Translations under genes and position numbers: made by a program
Shown: positions 8,387 to 16,490 of the stretch, piece by piece
Numbering within the stretch: position 1 is the stretch's first letter
Layout of the letters: every line of letters starts with the position of its first letter
The notes under the pieces: generated by a model
Seen by the model: the letters and a program-made list of their open reading frames with translations, nothing else
Told to the model about the DNA's origin: nothing
Database searches by the model: none
NCBI GenBank assembly: GCA_001586965.3
Contig: LUCW03001477.1
Span: 1-20,000, forward strand
Origin: Sphaeroforma sirkka
Taxonomy: Eukaryota; Opisthokonta; Ichthyosporea; Ichthyophonida
DNA length: 20,000 nt
Direction: 5' to 3'

Positions 8387-8746
8387 GTAAAGTGGGTAAA
8401 ATCTCAAGCTTTTAATCTCTATAGCTCGAAGAAGCTACAATCGACCACCCTCTCGACAAACTTAACTCTGTCAGAGGCTATGATCGTACGGAGATCGATG
8501 AGGCTTACCACCCTCATAATATCGATCCTCATTTACCATCTAACCCTGGTAATCATACCACTGAGCCAGTTACCGCCGGTAAAGTGGGTAAAATCTCAAG
8601 CTTTAATCTCTATAGCTCGGAAGCTACAATCGACCACCCTCTCGACAAACTTAACCCTGTCAGAGGCTATGATCGTATGGAGAGATCGATGAGGCTTACC
8701 ACCCTCATAATATCGATCCTCATTTACCATCTAACCCTGGTAATCA
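8364..8746 (+). repeat. Tandem duplication, two units of about 192 bp
   Basis: Unit 1 is 8364-8555 and unit 2 is 8556-8746. Both start taccactgagccagttacc and end ccctggtaatca. They differ by a few substitutions and short indels (for example tttt/ttt and cgaagaagc/cggaagc). The left breakpoint lies inside the tRNA-like segment, so its A-box is duplicated. The unit is close to a multiple of three and its coding frame continues across the junction. Confidence 0.9.
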
Positions 8747-9380
8747 CGACTTTGGTAATCGTTATACCAGTACCTCACTAGAGAGTACCCACTCTAGCAC
8801 TGAAGATGAGGAAGTGAGAACCAGACAACAACGTCTCAGGCTATTACGTTCTGGTATGCAAGTCCTTGAGGACCGTTTATTGAATGACTCTGACCTTGAC
8901 GATATGAAAGCGGATAACATTCGCTATCTAATCGATAACAAGAGAAAGGAGATAGACTCCATCTTGGCACTAGCAGTCCGTAGCACTGAGCGTCAACCTC
9001 ATGCACGCTTCGAACCAAGCTTTATAAAGCAGCTAGGCAACGCGAAGGCTGAGGTCGATTCCTCTACTAATGAGAGTAAAGTGAAGACACTGAAGGCCTT
9101 TGACCAACTTAAGGAGTCTGCCAGCCTTAAGGATAAGCATATGATGAATGCCTTTATTCATTTCTGTGAGTCAGAAGAATGGAAAACTATCTTGAAGGCC
9201 CATGAGCCCAACTGGAAAGCCCTACCCTGGCGCCAATTGCGTGAGAATATGCTTAACGCTTTCTTTGAAGATGCACGTGACCGTGAACTTCTAGAGTCTC
9301 GCAAGACCTTTGCAAACGATACTACTATTCGAGGTGCTCTAGCTCATATGACACATATGAACACCTCAGATGGGATGTAG
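8387..9380 (+). pseudogene. Element G gag-like ORF, C-terminal part, cut by the E2 LTR
   Basis: Unit 2 of the duplication reads GKVGKISSFNLYSSEATIDH. After one frameshift near 8680 the frame goes through GNRYTSTSLESTHSSTEDEE into a long open stretch (8814-9375). That stretch is charged and mostly helical: RTRQQRLRLLRSGMQVLEDR, a DNIRYLIDNKRKEIDSIL segment, then WKTILKAHEPNWKALPWRQL and AFFEDARDRELLESRKTFAN. The W...LPWRQLRENMLNAFFED pattern is reminiscent of retrotransposon capsid domains, but I cannot assign a family. No zinc knuckle is reached before 9375. The last codons of the open frame are already E2 LTR sequence. The gap between the two gag-like parts holds the tRNA-like insertion. Confidence 0.5.
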
Positions 9381-9540
9381 AAAAATCATATTGTCAAAGG
9401 TGAATGATGTTTAAGTGTTGGACTCAGACCTAGTCCATCGAGGAACCGGTTATCTAACGATGTTTTTTTGTATGTTGTGTTTACGAATGTATTTCGTAGG
9501 CCGATTGTGTTTGACCTATTAAATGTATAATTTTGTTACA

Positions 9541-9583
9541 GGTGTCATTTGATAGGAAATGGGTTTCCCTTTCATATGACACC
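9541..9583. promoter_or_regulatory. Conserved LTR hairpin
   Basis: The outer arms GGTGTCAT and ATGACACC are perfect inverted repeats. An inner pair GGAAA/TTTCC surrounds a tggg-containing loop, 43 bases in all. The outer arms persist in E0 (4132-4173), although most of the sequence between them has changed. The hairpin lies upstream of the TATA box, in U3. A role as a protein-binding site or structure in the RNA 3' end is inferred. Confidence 0.75.
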
Positions 9584-9745
9584 TTATTCAAGTTGTTTGA
9601 GTGAATATTCATTGAGTTATTTGAAGAAATTGTGTTTGTATTTTTCAGAGATGGAATCTAAAAATAGATCGCGCACGTCCGTTGGAATTTCTTGGCAAAG
9701 GAAATTTTCGAGCCGAAAGGGCCGTTCAATTTTGACGAAAAATAG

Positions 9746-9753
9746 TATAAATA
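9746..9753 (+). promoter_or_regulatory. TATA box of the E2 5' LTR
   Basis: The tataaata sequence is followed by tacgg-type sequence and lies about 50 bp before the LTR end. The same box is at 6164-6171 in E1 and 15021-15028 in the shared LTR. It probably sets the RNA start, so R and U5 would be short. Confidence 0.7.
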
Positions 9754-9801
9754 CGGAATAAAGTAAATAAAGAGCACTTTCACAGAGTTGAAAAATTCAC
9801 A

Positions 9802-9814
9802 TGGAAGCAGCGGG
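9802..9814 (+). other. Candidate primer-binding site of E2
   Basis: The sequence tggaagcagcggg starts directly after the LTR 3' end and is identical at 6224 (E1) and 15081 (E3). TGG would pair with the CCA end of a tRNA. Which tRNA has a matching 3' end was not determined; it is not the iMet-type tggtatcag of many copia elements. Confidence 0.6.
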
Positions 9815-9860
9815 CGGGACTAAAAGCTTGAAATTTTTGGAGACCAAGGACTCGAGTGTC

Positions 9861-9862
9861 TA

Positions 9863-9895
<33 letters not shown>

Positions 9896-9962
9896 CTAGA
9901 GAACGCTGATTTGAGAGAGAGAGAGAGAGCTAGAGAACGCTGATTTGAGAGAGAGAGAGAGA
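9861..9962 (+). repeat. E2 leader GA-rich minisatellite, two 34-bp units
   Basis: After a GA run, units begin at 9895 and 9929, each gctagagaacgctgattt followed by (GA)n. E3 has three such units. The tract lies in the untranslated leader, ending 23 bases before the gag ATG. Confidence 0.92.
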
Positions 9963-9985
9963 CCACTGATCACCAAACCGAGAGG

Positions 9986-11100
9986 ATGAAGTACGTGGAG
10001 CCCAAACTGAAGGATGCCACCGGCTACCCGAACTGGAAGTTGAAGATGGAAGCTAAGCTGAAAATAAAAGGCCGTCTTCAATACCGCTACAGACCGTGAG
10101 AGGAGATTGCCTACTCCATGATTGTCCAGAGCGTTGAAGACTGTTGTCTTGGATACGTCCGTAACACTGATAACCCTGCAGTTGCCTTGGCCCAGATCGC
10201 TACCGCAATGAACCGCCAGACGGAGGCCAATCTGGACGCGTTGACTCAGAAGTTAGATAGGATGAAGATGAACGATGGAGAAAATGTTGCTGAACTCGCC
10301 GACCGATGTGAGATTCTATTTTTGGCCAGCTTGCAGGTCAGGGGATGAGTTGACTAACATTCGGAAACGCATATCCTTCATGAAGGGCCTTCCACGTCAG
10401 TTTGCGCCGCTGAAGATTGACTTGAATGCAAAGTTTGCAAACGGAAATCGATTCAGCTACGAGCAAGTGAAGGAAGCCGCCATTGTGTTTGAGACTGGAC
10501 TCGGTGTCTACGATGATGATGACAACGACGACGAAGATATCGGTCTTTATGCTAATGGACGATATCACAAGGGTAACTACCAAGCCCAGAAGGGTCGACG
10601 AGGAGGTGGTTTCGACCGACCAAGAGGTGACTTTGGTAGTAGAGATGGCCGGGAGCTTACTTGTTTCAAGTGCCTTAAGCCCGGGCATACTCGGGCCAAT
10701 TGTCGTGGTAAGATGGCGTGTTTGAATTGCAAGAAACCAGGGCATATCAAACGAGAGACTGCCCAGATCTCGACGATGAGAATGATGATGACAATGGCTA
10801 TTTCGGAATTTGGATTGATGGCGATCGGTGATGACGGAGATTCCGACAGTGATGATGGTATGCCGGCCTTGATGTGTGATTCCACCGATTCTGATTCTTC
10901 CGATGCCGAGAGCAAATTTGATGATGAATTGGATGCTCCACCCGGGTTGCTATCTGGAGGTTTTCATCGGATTATGAAGTTCAGGGTGGCTTTATCTCAG
11001 CTACAGATGAAGATAACTGTACTACACTCGACGATGATGACACCTTTGCCGAGGATGATCTACTTGTGGATGGATCCGTCACCTCAATCGCTGAAGCCGA
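9986..11100 (+). pseudogene. gag: E2 gag with two CCHC zinc knuckles and acidic tail
   Basis: Gag forms the particle and binds the element RNA. The ATG at 9986 (context accgagaggATG) begins MKYVEPKLKDATGYPNWKLK. An indel near 10064 breaks the frame, and reading resumes as IVQSVEDCCLGYVRNTDNPA. The TGA at atgagttgactaac (about 10345) requires a change to the frame giving LTNIRKRISFMKGLPRQF. An Arg/Gly-rich patch (GRRGGGFDRPRGDFGSRDGR) leads to knuckle 1, CFKCLKPGHTRANC (10662-10703), and knuckle 2, CLNCKKPGHIKR (from 10719). The last Cys of knuckle 2 is lost to a two-base insertion (gagagact; E3 has gagact). An Asp/Ser-rich acidic tail follows to about 11090. No protease or RT lies in this part. 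Confidence 0.85.
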
Positions 11101-11590
11101 ATTGGAGAACACAATCAGCGAACATTCGGCGTTTGCATTGCTGGGCGTGGGTGATCTGGTCTTATCTGCTAACGAGCTTGTGGTTGACACAGGTGCCAGC
11201 AAGCAGCATTGTTGTATTGGAGGATGCTCTGTCTGCAGTGAGACCCTCTAACAAGCGATTGACCGGGCTTGGCAACACTAAACTGCATGCAGATGGTGAG
11301 GGAGAGTTGCGCGGCTGTCCTGAGACTGGTTTAGCTCTTCTCATTCCTAAGGCGGGTGTTCAACTTTTATCCGTACGACAGCTTGTTAAGAACGGCTGGA
11401 AGGCGACGTGCGAGAAGAACGACTGCACATTATTTGATCCGCAGGGTGGTTTGGGGAAAGCAACGGTTAGACAAGGGCTATGCATCGTTTCCCTGAAGGA
11501 TCTGAAGTCGCCCGTCAACCGAGCACATTCGGGTACAAAGATTATCGATGAAGACAAGGCCCTTGTGGCATCCGATGATGGTGAAGCAGA
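11100..11590 (+). pseudogene. E2 aspartic protease region
   Basis: This part of pol cuts the Gag-Pol polyprotein. The active-site motif is DTGAS (11185-11199) within LSANELVVDTGASK, preceded by SEHSAFALLGVGDLVLS. A one- or two-base difference directly after it (aagcagcattg; E3 has aaagcatgttg) breaks the frame. Reading resumes at VVLEDALSAVRPSNK and runs through GNTKLHADGEGELRGCPETG and VQLLSVRQLVKNGW, the conserved copia LLSV..L block. Typical copia proteases read D-S-G-A-S/T; here the second residue is T. The N-terminal limit is approximate because the acidic tail of gag merges into it. Confidence 0.8.
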
Positions 11591-12760
11591 TGTGCTCATG
11601 TGGCATCATAGACTTGGCCATGTAAGCTTGGAACTGATGAAAGAGACAATGGTTTGCGCAGGAATGGAGAAAGTTGCCAGACGTTGGGGTGAGAAGCTTC
11701 CCTTCTGTAGAGCTTGCGTGCAGGGCAAGATGACACGGGCCAGAATTACTCGCAAGTTGGTCGGGTCGAAGGGTAAACGTAAATCTGTGGTTCTAGAAGT
11801 TCCGGGATCGAAGCTGTACGTAGATATCTTCGAGACGTCGAAGACACCGTCACTCACTGAAAACAATTCGGTCTCCAGGTTCTTGACGATGCAACGGACC
11901 ACTACTGGTGTTTGGGCCTGAAGCAAAAGAGTGATGCGACTGCTGCAATGCGTCACTTGCTGGACACTGAATTTGCAGTGTTGAAGCGATTCCCGAAGAA
12001 GGCTCATAGTGATAGAGGGGGCGAGTTTGTCAACGAGACTTGGAAGTCTATGCTATCAGCAAGAGGCATAAAGCAGAGTTTGACGGCAGCACGTACTCCT
12101 GAACATAATGGAAGATGTGAGCGTGCACATCGAACCCTAATCGAGATGGCCCGGGTTCTTCTACTGCAGGCTAGACTGGGCGATGAGTTTTGGCTTGAAG
12201 CGGTTACCTATGCTTGTTGGTTGATCAACGTAATGCCACAACGAGGTGGTGCTAAGTCGCGGGCGGAACTATGGTCAGGAGTTAAACCTGATTTGTCGCA
12301 GACAACAATTCCTTTTGGCGCGAAAGTATATTTCTTGACCGGAAAACATATCAAGAAATTCGGCAAGAAGGGTCAGCAAGGTATTTTACTAGGTCCTAGC
12401 CTTAATACTGTTGGCGGCAGTATGCGAATTTACAACCTAGAGACAAAGCGTGTTGTGAATAGTCGAGATTATCGCCTTGAGCCCACGATTGCCAGTCACG
12501 TTGAAAGGGTCAAAGTCAATAGTTCCGAGGGTGACGATGATAGTATTGGCGATGAAGTAGGAGCAAGTGATGGCAACAAGGATACTTCAGCGTCAGAATC
12601 AGATACGGATAGTGATGGAGATGGTCCCATGGATGATGCCGCCGACGATGATGTCACTATGGATGAATCATCTACTGATGGAGGTGATGCATCAGGACCC
12701 TGTGAGTATCCTGGTTATGCTCGCCGCCCACTCAATCACCAGAAACGTGATTTGCCTGGT
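11591..12760 (+). pseudogene. E2 integrase: GAG-pre-integrase plus D,D35E core
   Basis: It inserts the cDNA into the genome. The zinc-binding pre-integrase part has HHRLGH (11604-11621) and CRACVQGK (near 11706). The catalytic core has D1 in VDIFE (11823-11825), D2 in HSDRGGEF (12011-12013) and E in NGRCERAH (12119-12121). Exactly 35 residues separate D2 and E, the canonical spacing. A one-base break lies between D1 and D2 (about 11860-11920), so the core is in two frames. The C-terminal part continues LINVMPQRGGAKSRAELWSG and PFGAKVYFL to about 12500, then an acidic Asp/Ser linker (12525-12700). Confidence 0.87.
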
Positions 12761-14070
12761 AAGCAGACACCTACGAGAGGTGGCAGGCGATTGAAAACCC
12801 GCGTAGATCGTACACGCGACCGAGCCAATGACATGATGTCCCCGCGGATCAGCTCTAAGGCTCGTACGGACTTGGACTCGGAGAGAAAACGTGAACGTCA
12901 ATCAAGTGGAACCCCACCTCGACAAACTTCGAAACTTCGACGAGATCGTAAACGAGATCATGAAGAATCTAACTTTGGATTTCTGGCCGATGATGAATTG
13001 TCCTTCAAAGACTTGACTGGGTCTGTTGATGAGAAGCACTTCCGCGCAGCCATGAGAGACGAGCTACGTTCAATGCTGAAGATGAAGGTTTGGAAACTTC
13101 AGCAGCGCTGCAAGGCCCGGACAAAGCCTCTGGGACTCAAGTGGGTTCTCACTCTCAAGCGTGATGAAAGCGGCGCAGTGATACGACATAAAGCCCGCCT
13201 ATGTGCGAAGGGATTTGCACAACAGTATGGTCGAGATTATGTGGAGACATCGTCACCAGTAGTCACAAAGAGACTGTGCGTGCATGTTTGGCTATCGCTG
13301 CATCTGAGAACTTGGATGTATTGCAGTTCGATGTCAAAACTGCATTTTTGCATGGTAATTTGGAAGAGTACGTCTGCTCGAAGATCCCCACTGGTTTCGT
13401 TGAACTAGTCGGTGATTTACTAAGTGATGAGGATCACCAGTTGATTAAGGAGGGTGCTATTTGCGAGCTGAAGAAGAGTATCTATGGACTCAAGCAAGCC
13501 GGATTATGTTGGTTTGTGCGCTTCAGAGATTTCCTCGTTAATAATGTTGGATTCCGGCCAAGTCTTACGGACCCTTGTCTCTTTATTCGGAAGAACTGCT
13601 TTCTGGTACTTTATGTTGATGACGGTTTGATATTTTCGACTTCACGTCGAATGGGGAGAAAGATATTGAAGAAGATCGTGACAGAGTTCGACGTCAAGTC
13701 GATGGGGTCTCCACGGTTTTTCCTCGGATGGAAAATTGATATGTCTGAAAGAGGAATTTTCATCTCGCAGCCGGCATATATTGAGAAGCTAGCGCAGAAG
13801 TATGGACCATTGAAAAGGGTCAGTACACCTATGAGTACATCTTTCGACGTGAATCGGCCTGGTACATTGGTGCAGGATTCAGACTACCGTGGTATCATAG
13901 GTTCCCTTATGTTTGCAGCTGTGGGTACGCGTCCTGATATTGCTTTTGCGACAAGTTCACTGAGCCGATACCTTGACCAGCCGACTAAGGCGAGAGAGGC
14001 TGCCGCAAGAAATCTGTGCGGATACTTGGAGGCTACCAAACACTGGGGAATCTTCTATGAAGCCGGGAAC
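12761..14070 (+). pseudogene. E2 reverse transcriptase (copia type, RVT_2)
   Basis: It copies the element RNA to DNA. A basic, Arg-rich linker (about 12780-12970) precedes the domain. Conserved blocks in order are LKWVLTLKRDESG and KARLCAKGFAQQYGRDYVET (13136-13250), QFDVKTAFLHGNLEE (13324-13368, first catalytic Asp at 13330-13332), IYGLKQAGLCW, YVDD (13612-13623), SMGSPRFFLGWKI, and the late block GSLMFAAVGTRPDIAFA. A one-A deletion at tcacaaagagactgtg (near 13270; E3 has four A) splits it into two overlapping frames. All core motifs are otherwise intact. Confidence 0.9.
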
Positions 14071-14590
14071 GACTTGAAACTTTGTGCGTATGCCGATGCA
14101 AGCTATGGGGCGAGAAAGACAAGCGATCTCGTTCTGGCTATCTGGTATTCATCACAAATGCCCCAGTCTACTGGGGGGCGCGCCGCGCCGTCAGACACTT
14201 GTCACCCTAAGTACTTCTGAGGCAGAGTATGTCAGTCTTGCAGAGTCTTGCCGTGACGTAAAAAACTGCTTTGAATTTTTGCTATCTGAGCTAGGACGAG
14301 CCTCTGATCAATCTGTAGTTTGTTACGAGGACAATCAGACTGCTAAGAAGATGGCTGAGGAATTGACCACCAAGCGCAGTAAGCATATTGATATCAAATA
14401 TCATTATGTGCGAGAGCTATGCGCAAAGAAGATCATCTCATTGGAGGACTGCCGGTCTGAGTTGATGGTTGCTGATGCCTTGACCAAGGCATTGCCTAAG
14501 GTTGCTTTCGTGAAGCACCGAAGTCATATGATGAAACGCCGCTGCTACCGATGTGCTGTCGTGTCTACATCTCTCTGTCGTTGTGGCTAG
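14071..14590 (+). pseudogene. E2 RNase H domain and pol C-terminus
   Basis: It degrades the RNA strand of the hybrid. The first catalytic Asp lies in YADASYG (Asp at 14095-14097). Next come LVTLSTSEAEYVSLAESCRD, CYEDNQTAKK, KHIDIKYHYVREL (from 14381) and the final block VADALTKALP (about 14470-14499), which carries the last Asp. Small insertions near 14110 and in ctactggggggcgcgccgcg (14167-14187; E3 is shorter) split the domain. The frame ends at 14590, 60 bases before the shared LTR. Confidence 0.88.
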
Positions 14591-14650
14591 TTTGTGGGGG
14601 AGATACATATCGAATGATGTCCGATGACTATGTCTTGCGTCCATGGGGAG
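14591..14650 (+). promoter_or_regulatory. Candidate polypurine tracts before the shared LTR
   Basis: Two purine runs could prime plus-strand DNA: gtgggggaga at 14594-14603 and ggggag at 14645-14650, the latter directly touching the LTR. The second has the standard position; the first is longer. The same sequences precede the last LTR (19911-19967). Confidence 0.5.
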
Positions 14651-15080
14651 TGTAGAAAAATCATATTGTCAAAGGTGAATGATGTTTAAGTGTTGGACTC
14701 AGACCTAGTCCATCGAGGAACCGGTTATCTAACGATGTTTTTTTGTATGTTGTGTTTACGAATGTATTTCGTAGGCCGATTGTGTTTGACCTATTAAATG
14801 TATAATTTTGTTTACAGGTGTCATTTGATAGGAAATGGGTTTCCCTTTCATATGACACCTTATTCAAGTTGTTTGAGTGAATATTCATTGAGTTATTTGA
14901 AGAAATTGTGTTTGTATTTTTCAGAGATGGAATCTAAAATAGATCGCGCACGTCCGTTGGAATTTCTTGGCAAAGGAAATTTTCGAGCCGAAAGGGCCGT
15001 TCAATTTTGACGAAAAATAGTATAAATACGGAAATAAAAAGTAAATAAAAGAGCACTTTCACAGAGTTGAAAAATTCACA
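14651..15080 (+). repeat. Shared LTR (3' of E2, 5' of E3; 430 bp)
   Basis: It is identical to 9376-9801 except for five homopolymer length changes (T run near 14813, A run near 14937, three A runs in 15031-15050) that add four bases net. I saw no substitution. It carries the same hairpin (14818-14860) and tataaata box (15021-15028). Confidence 0.92.
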
Positions 15081-15141
15081 TGGAAGCAGCGGGCGGGACT
15101 AAAAGCTTGAAATTTTTGGAGACCAAGGACTCGAGTGTCTA

Positions 15142-15142
<1 letters not shown>

Positions 15143-15176
<34 letters not shown>

Positions 15177-15278
15177 CTAGAGAACGCTGATTTGAGAGAG
15201 AGAGAGAGAGCTAGAGAACGCTGATTTGAGAGAGAGAGAGAGAGCTAGAGAACGCTGATTTGAGAGAGAGAGAGAGAC
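15143..15278 (+). repeat. E3 leader GA-rich minisatellite, three 34-bp units
   Basis: Units start at 15176, 15210 and 15244, one more than in E2, and each is gctagagaacgctgattt followed by (GA)n. It ends 22 bases before the gag ATG at 15301. Confidence 0.92.
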
Positions 15279-15300
15279 CACTGATCACCAAACCGAGAGG

Positions 15301-16490
15301 ATGAAGTACGTGGAGCCCAAACTGAAGGATGCCACCGGCTACCCGAACTGGAAGTTGAAGATGGAAGCTAAGCTGAAATAAAAGGCCGTCTTCAATACCG
15401 CTACAGACCGTGAGAGGGAGATTGCCTACTCCATGATTGTCCAGAGCGTTGAAGACTGTTGTCTTGGATACGTCCGTAACACTGATAACCCTGCAGTTGC
15501 CTTGGCCCAGATCGCTACCGCAATGAACCGCCAGACGGAGGCCAATCTGGACGCGTTGACTCAGAAGTTAGATAGGATGAAGATGAACGATGGAGAAAAT
15601 GTTGCTGAACTCGCCGACCGATGTGAGATTCTATTTGGCCAGCTTGCAGGTCAGGGGATGAGTTGACTAACATTCGGAAACGCATATCCTTCATGAAGGG
15701 CCTTCCACGTCAGTTTGCGCCGCTGAAGATTGACTTGAATGCAAAGTTTGCAAACGGAAATCGATTCAGCTACGAGCAAGTGAAGGAAGCCGCCATTGTG
15801 TTTGAGACTGGACTCGGTGTCTACGATGATGACAACGACGACGAAGATATCGGTCTTTATGCTAATGGACGATATCACAAGGGTAACTACCAAGCCCAGA
15901 AGGGTCGACGAGGAGGTGGTTTCGACCGACCAAGAGGTGACTTTGGTAGTAGAGATGGCCGGGAGCTTACTTGTTTCAAGTGCCTTAAGCCCGGGCATAC
16001 TCGGGCTAATTGTCGTGGTAAGATGGCGTGTTTTGAATTGCAAGAAACCAGGGCATATCAAACGAGACTGCCCAGATCTCGACGATGAGAATGATGATGA
16101 CAATGGCTATTTCGGATTTGGATTGATGGCGATCGGTGATGACGGAGATTCCGACAGTGATGATGGTATGCCGGCCTTGATGTGTGATTCCACCGATTCT
16201 GATTCTTCCGATGCCGAGAAGCAAATTTGATGATGAATTGGATGCTCCACCCGGGTTGCTATCTGGAGGTTTTCATCAGATTATGAAGTTCAGGGTGGCT
16301 TTATCTCAGCTACAGATGAAGATAACTGTACTACACTCGATGATGACACCTTTGCCGAGGATGATCTACTTGTGGATGGATCCGTCACCTCAATCGCTGA
16401 AGCCGAATTGGAGAACACAATCAGCGAACATTCGGCGTTTGCATTGCTGGGCGTGGGTGATCTGGTCTTATCTGCTAACGAGCTTGTGGT
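15301..16490 (+). pseudogene. gag: E3 gag and acidic gag-pol junction
   Basis: The ATG at 15301 begins MKYVEPKLKDATG and one frame runs to 15666. It is broken only by a TAA at 15379-15381 inside an A-rich run whose length differs in E1, E2 and E3. It then ends at the TGA (15664-15666) shared with E1 and E2. A minus-one frame continues from 15663 through the first knuckle CFKCLKPGHTRANC (15973-16014). One extra T (gtgttttgaattg, near 16031) breaks knuckle 2, although its last bases (cgagactgc) are intact here and damaged in E2. The acidic Asp/Ser segment follows to about 16400. Confidence 0.83.

Larger units (their letters stand above)
7174..9375 (+). mobile_element. Element G: 5' part of a second, unclassified retroelement inserted in E1
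   Basis: It starts with the LTR-like repeat A (7174-7428) and block B (7429-7543), has a leader to 7732, then a gag-like ORF from 7733. It ends abruptly at 9375, where the E2 LTR starts with its exact terminal TG. No protease, RT or integrase is present, so the superfamily cannot be stated. An intron-less gag-like ORF behind an LTR-like repeat that also occurs at 3312 argues for an LTR retrotransposon. A different mobile element or captured host sequence remains possible. Confidence 0.55.
9376..9801 (+). repeat. E2 5' LTR (426 bp)
   Basis: It starts TGTAGAAAAATC exactly at the break with element G and ends AAAAATTCACA (TGT...ACA). It contains a tataaata box, two AATAAA signals (9757-9762 and 9766-9771) and the conserved hairpin at 9541-9583. 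The 3' end is inferred from the terminal ACA followed by TGG, the usual start of a primer-binding site. Confidence 0.88.
9376..15080 (+). mobile_element. E2: full-length Ty1/copia element (about 5.7 kb)
   Basis: LTRs lie at 9376-9801 and 14651-15080. The domain order gag, protease, integrase, reverse transcriptase, RNase H is the copia order. Integrase stands before RT, unlike Ty3/gypsy. The two LTRs are identical apart from homopolymer lengths, so insertion or duplication was recent. The coding region is split by about five small indels. Upstream sequence at the junction is cagatggga. A target-site repeat cannot be tested because the array ends outside the window. Confidence 0.92.

Noticed and set aside
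8480-8781. Hydrophobic open frames reading LTTLIISILIYHLTLV as a membrane protein
   Set aside because: They are the wrong frame of the 192-bp duplication. The correct frame gives hydrophilic gag-like sequence continuous with the long ORF downstream.
7174-9375. Defence or toxin system between the copia copies
   Set aside because: No nuclease, ATPase, toxin or known defence motif is visible. An LTR-like leader plus gag-like ORF is the better explanation.
9861-9962. CRISPR-like regular repeat
   Set aside because: Units are contiguous 34-bp tandem repeats with no unique spacers, they lie in a retrotransposon leader, and the sequence is eukaryotic.
10338-10745. Long minus-strand open frames over the copia gag and pol (also 15651-16103, 11606-12007)
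   Set aside because: They lie antisense to well-supported copia domains and recur in both E2 and E3 only because the copies are near-identical. They show no independent motif.
15651-15675. Programmed minus-one frameshift at the gag TGA
   Set aside because: I see no X-XXY-YYZ slippery heptamer or clear pseudoknot, and E0 has an intact frame. Kept only as an alternative reading of the shared lesion.
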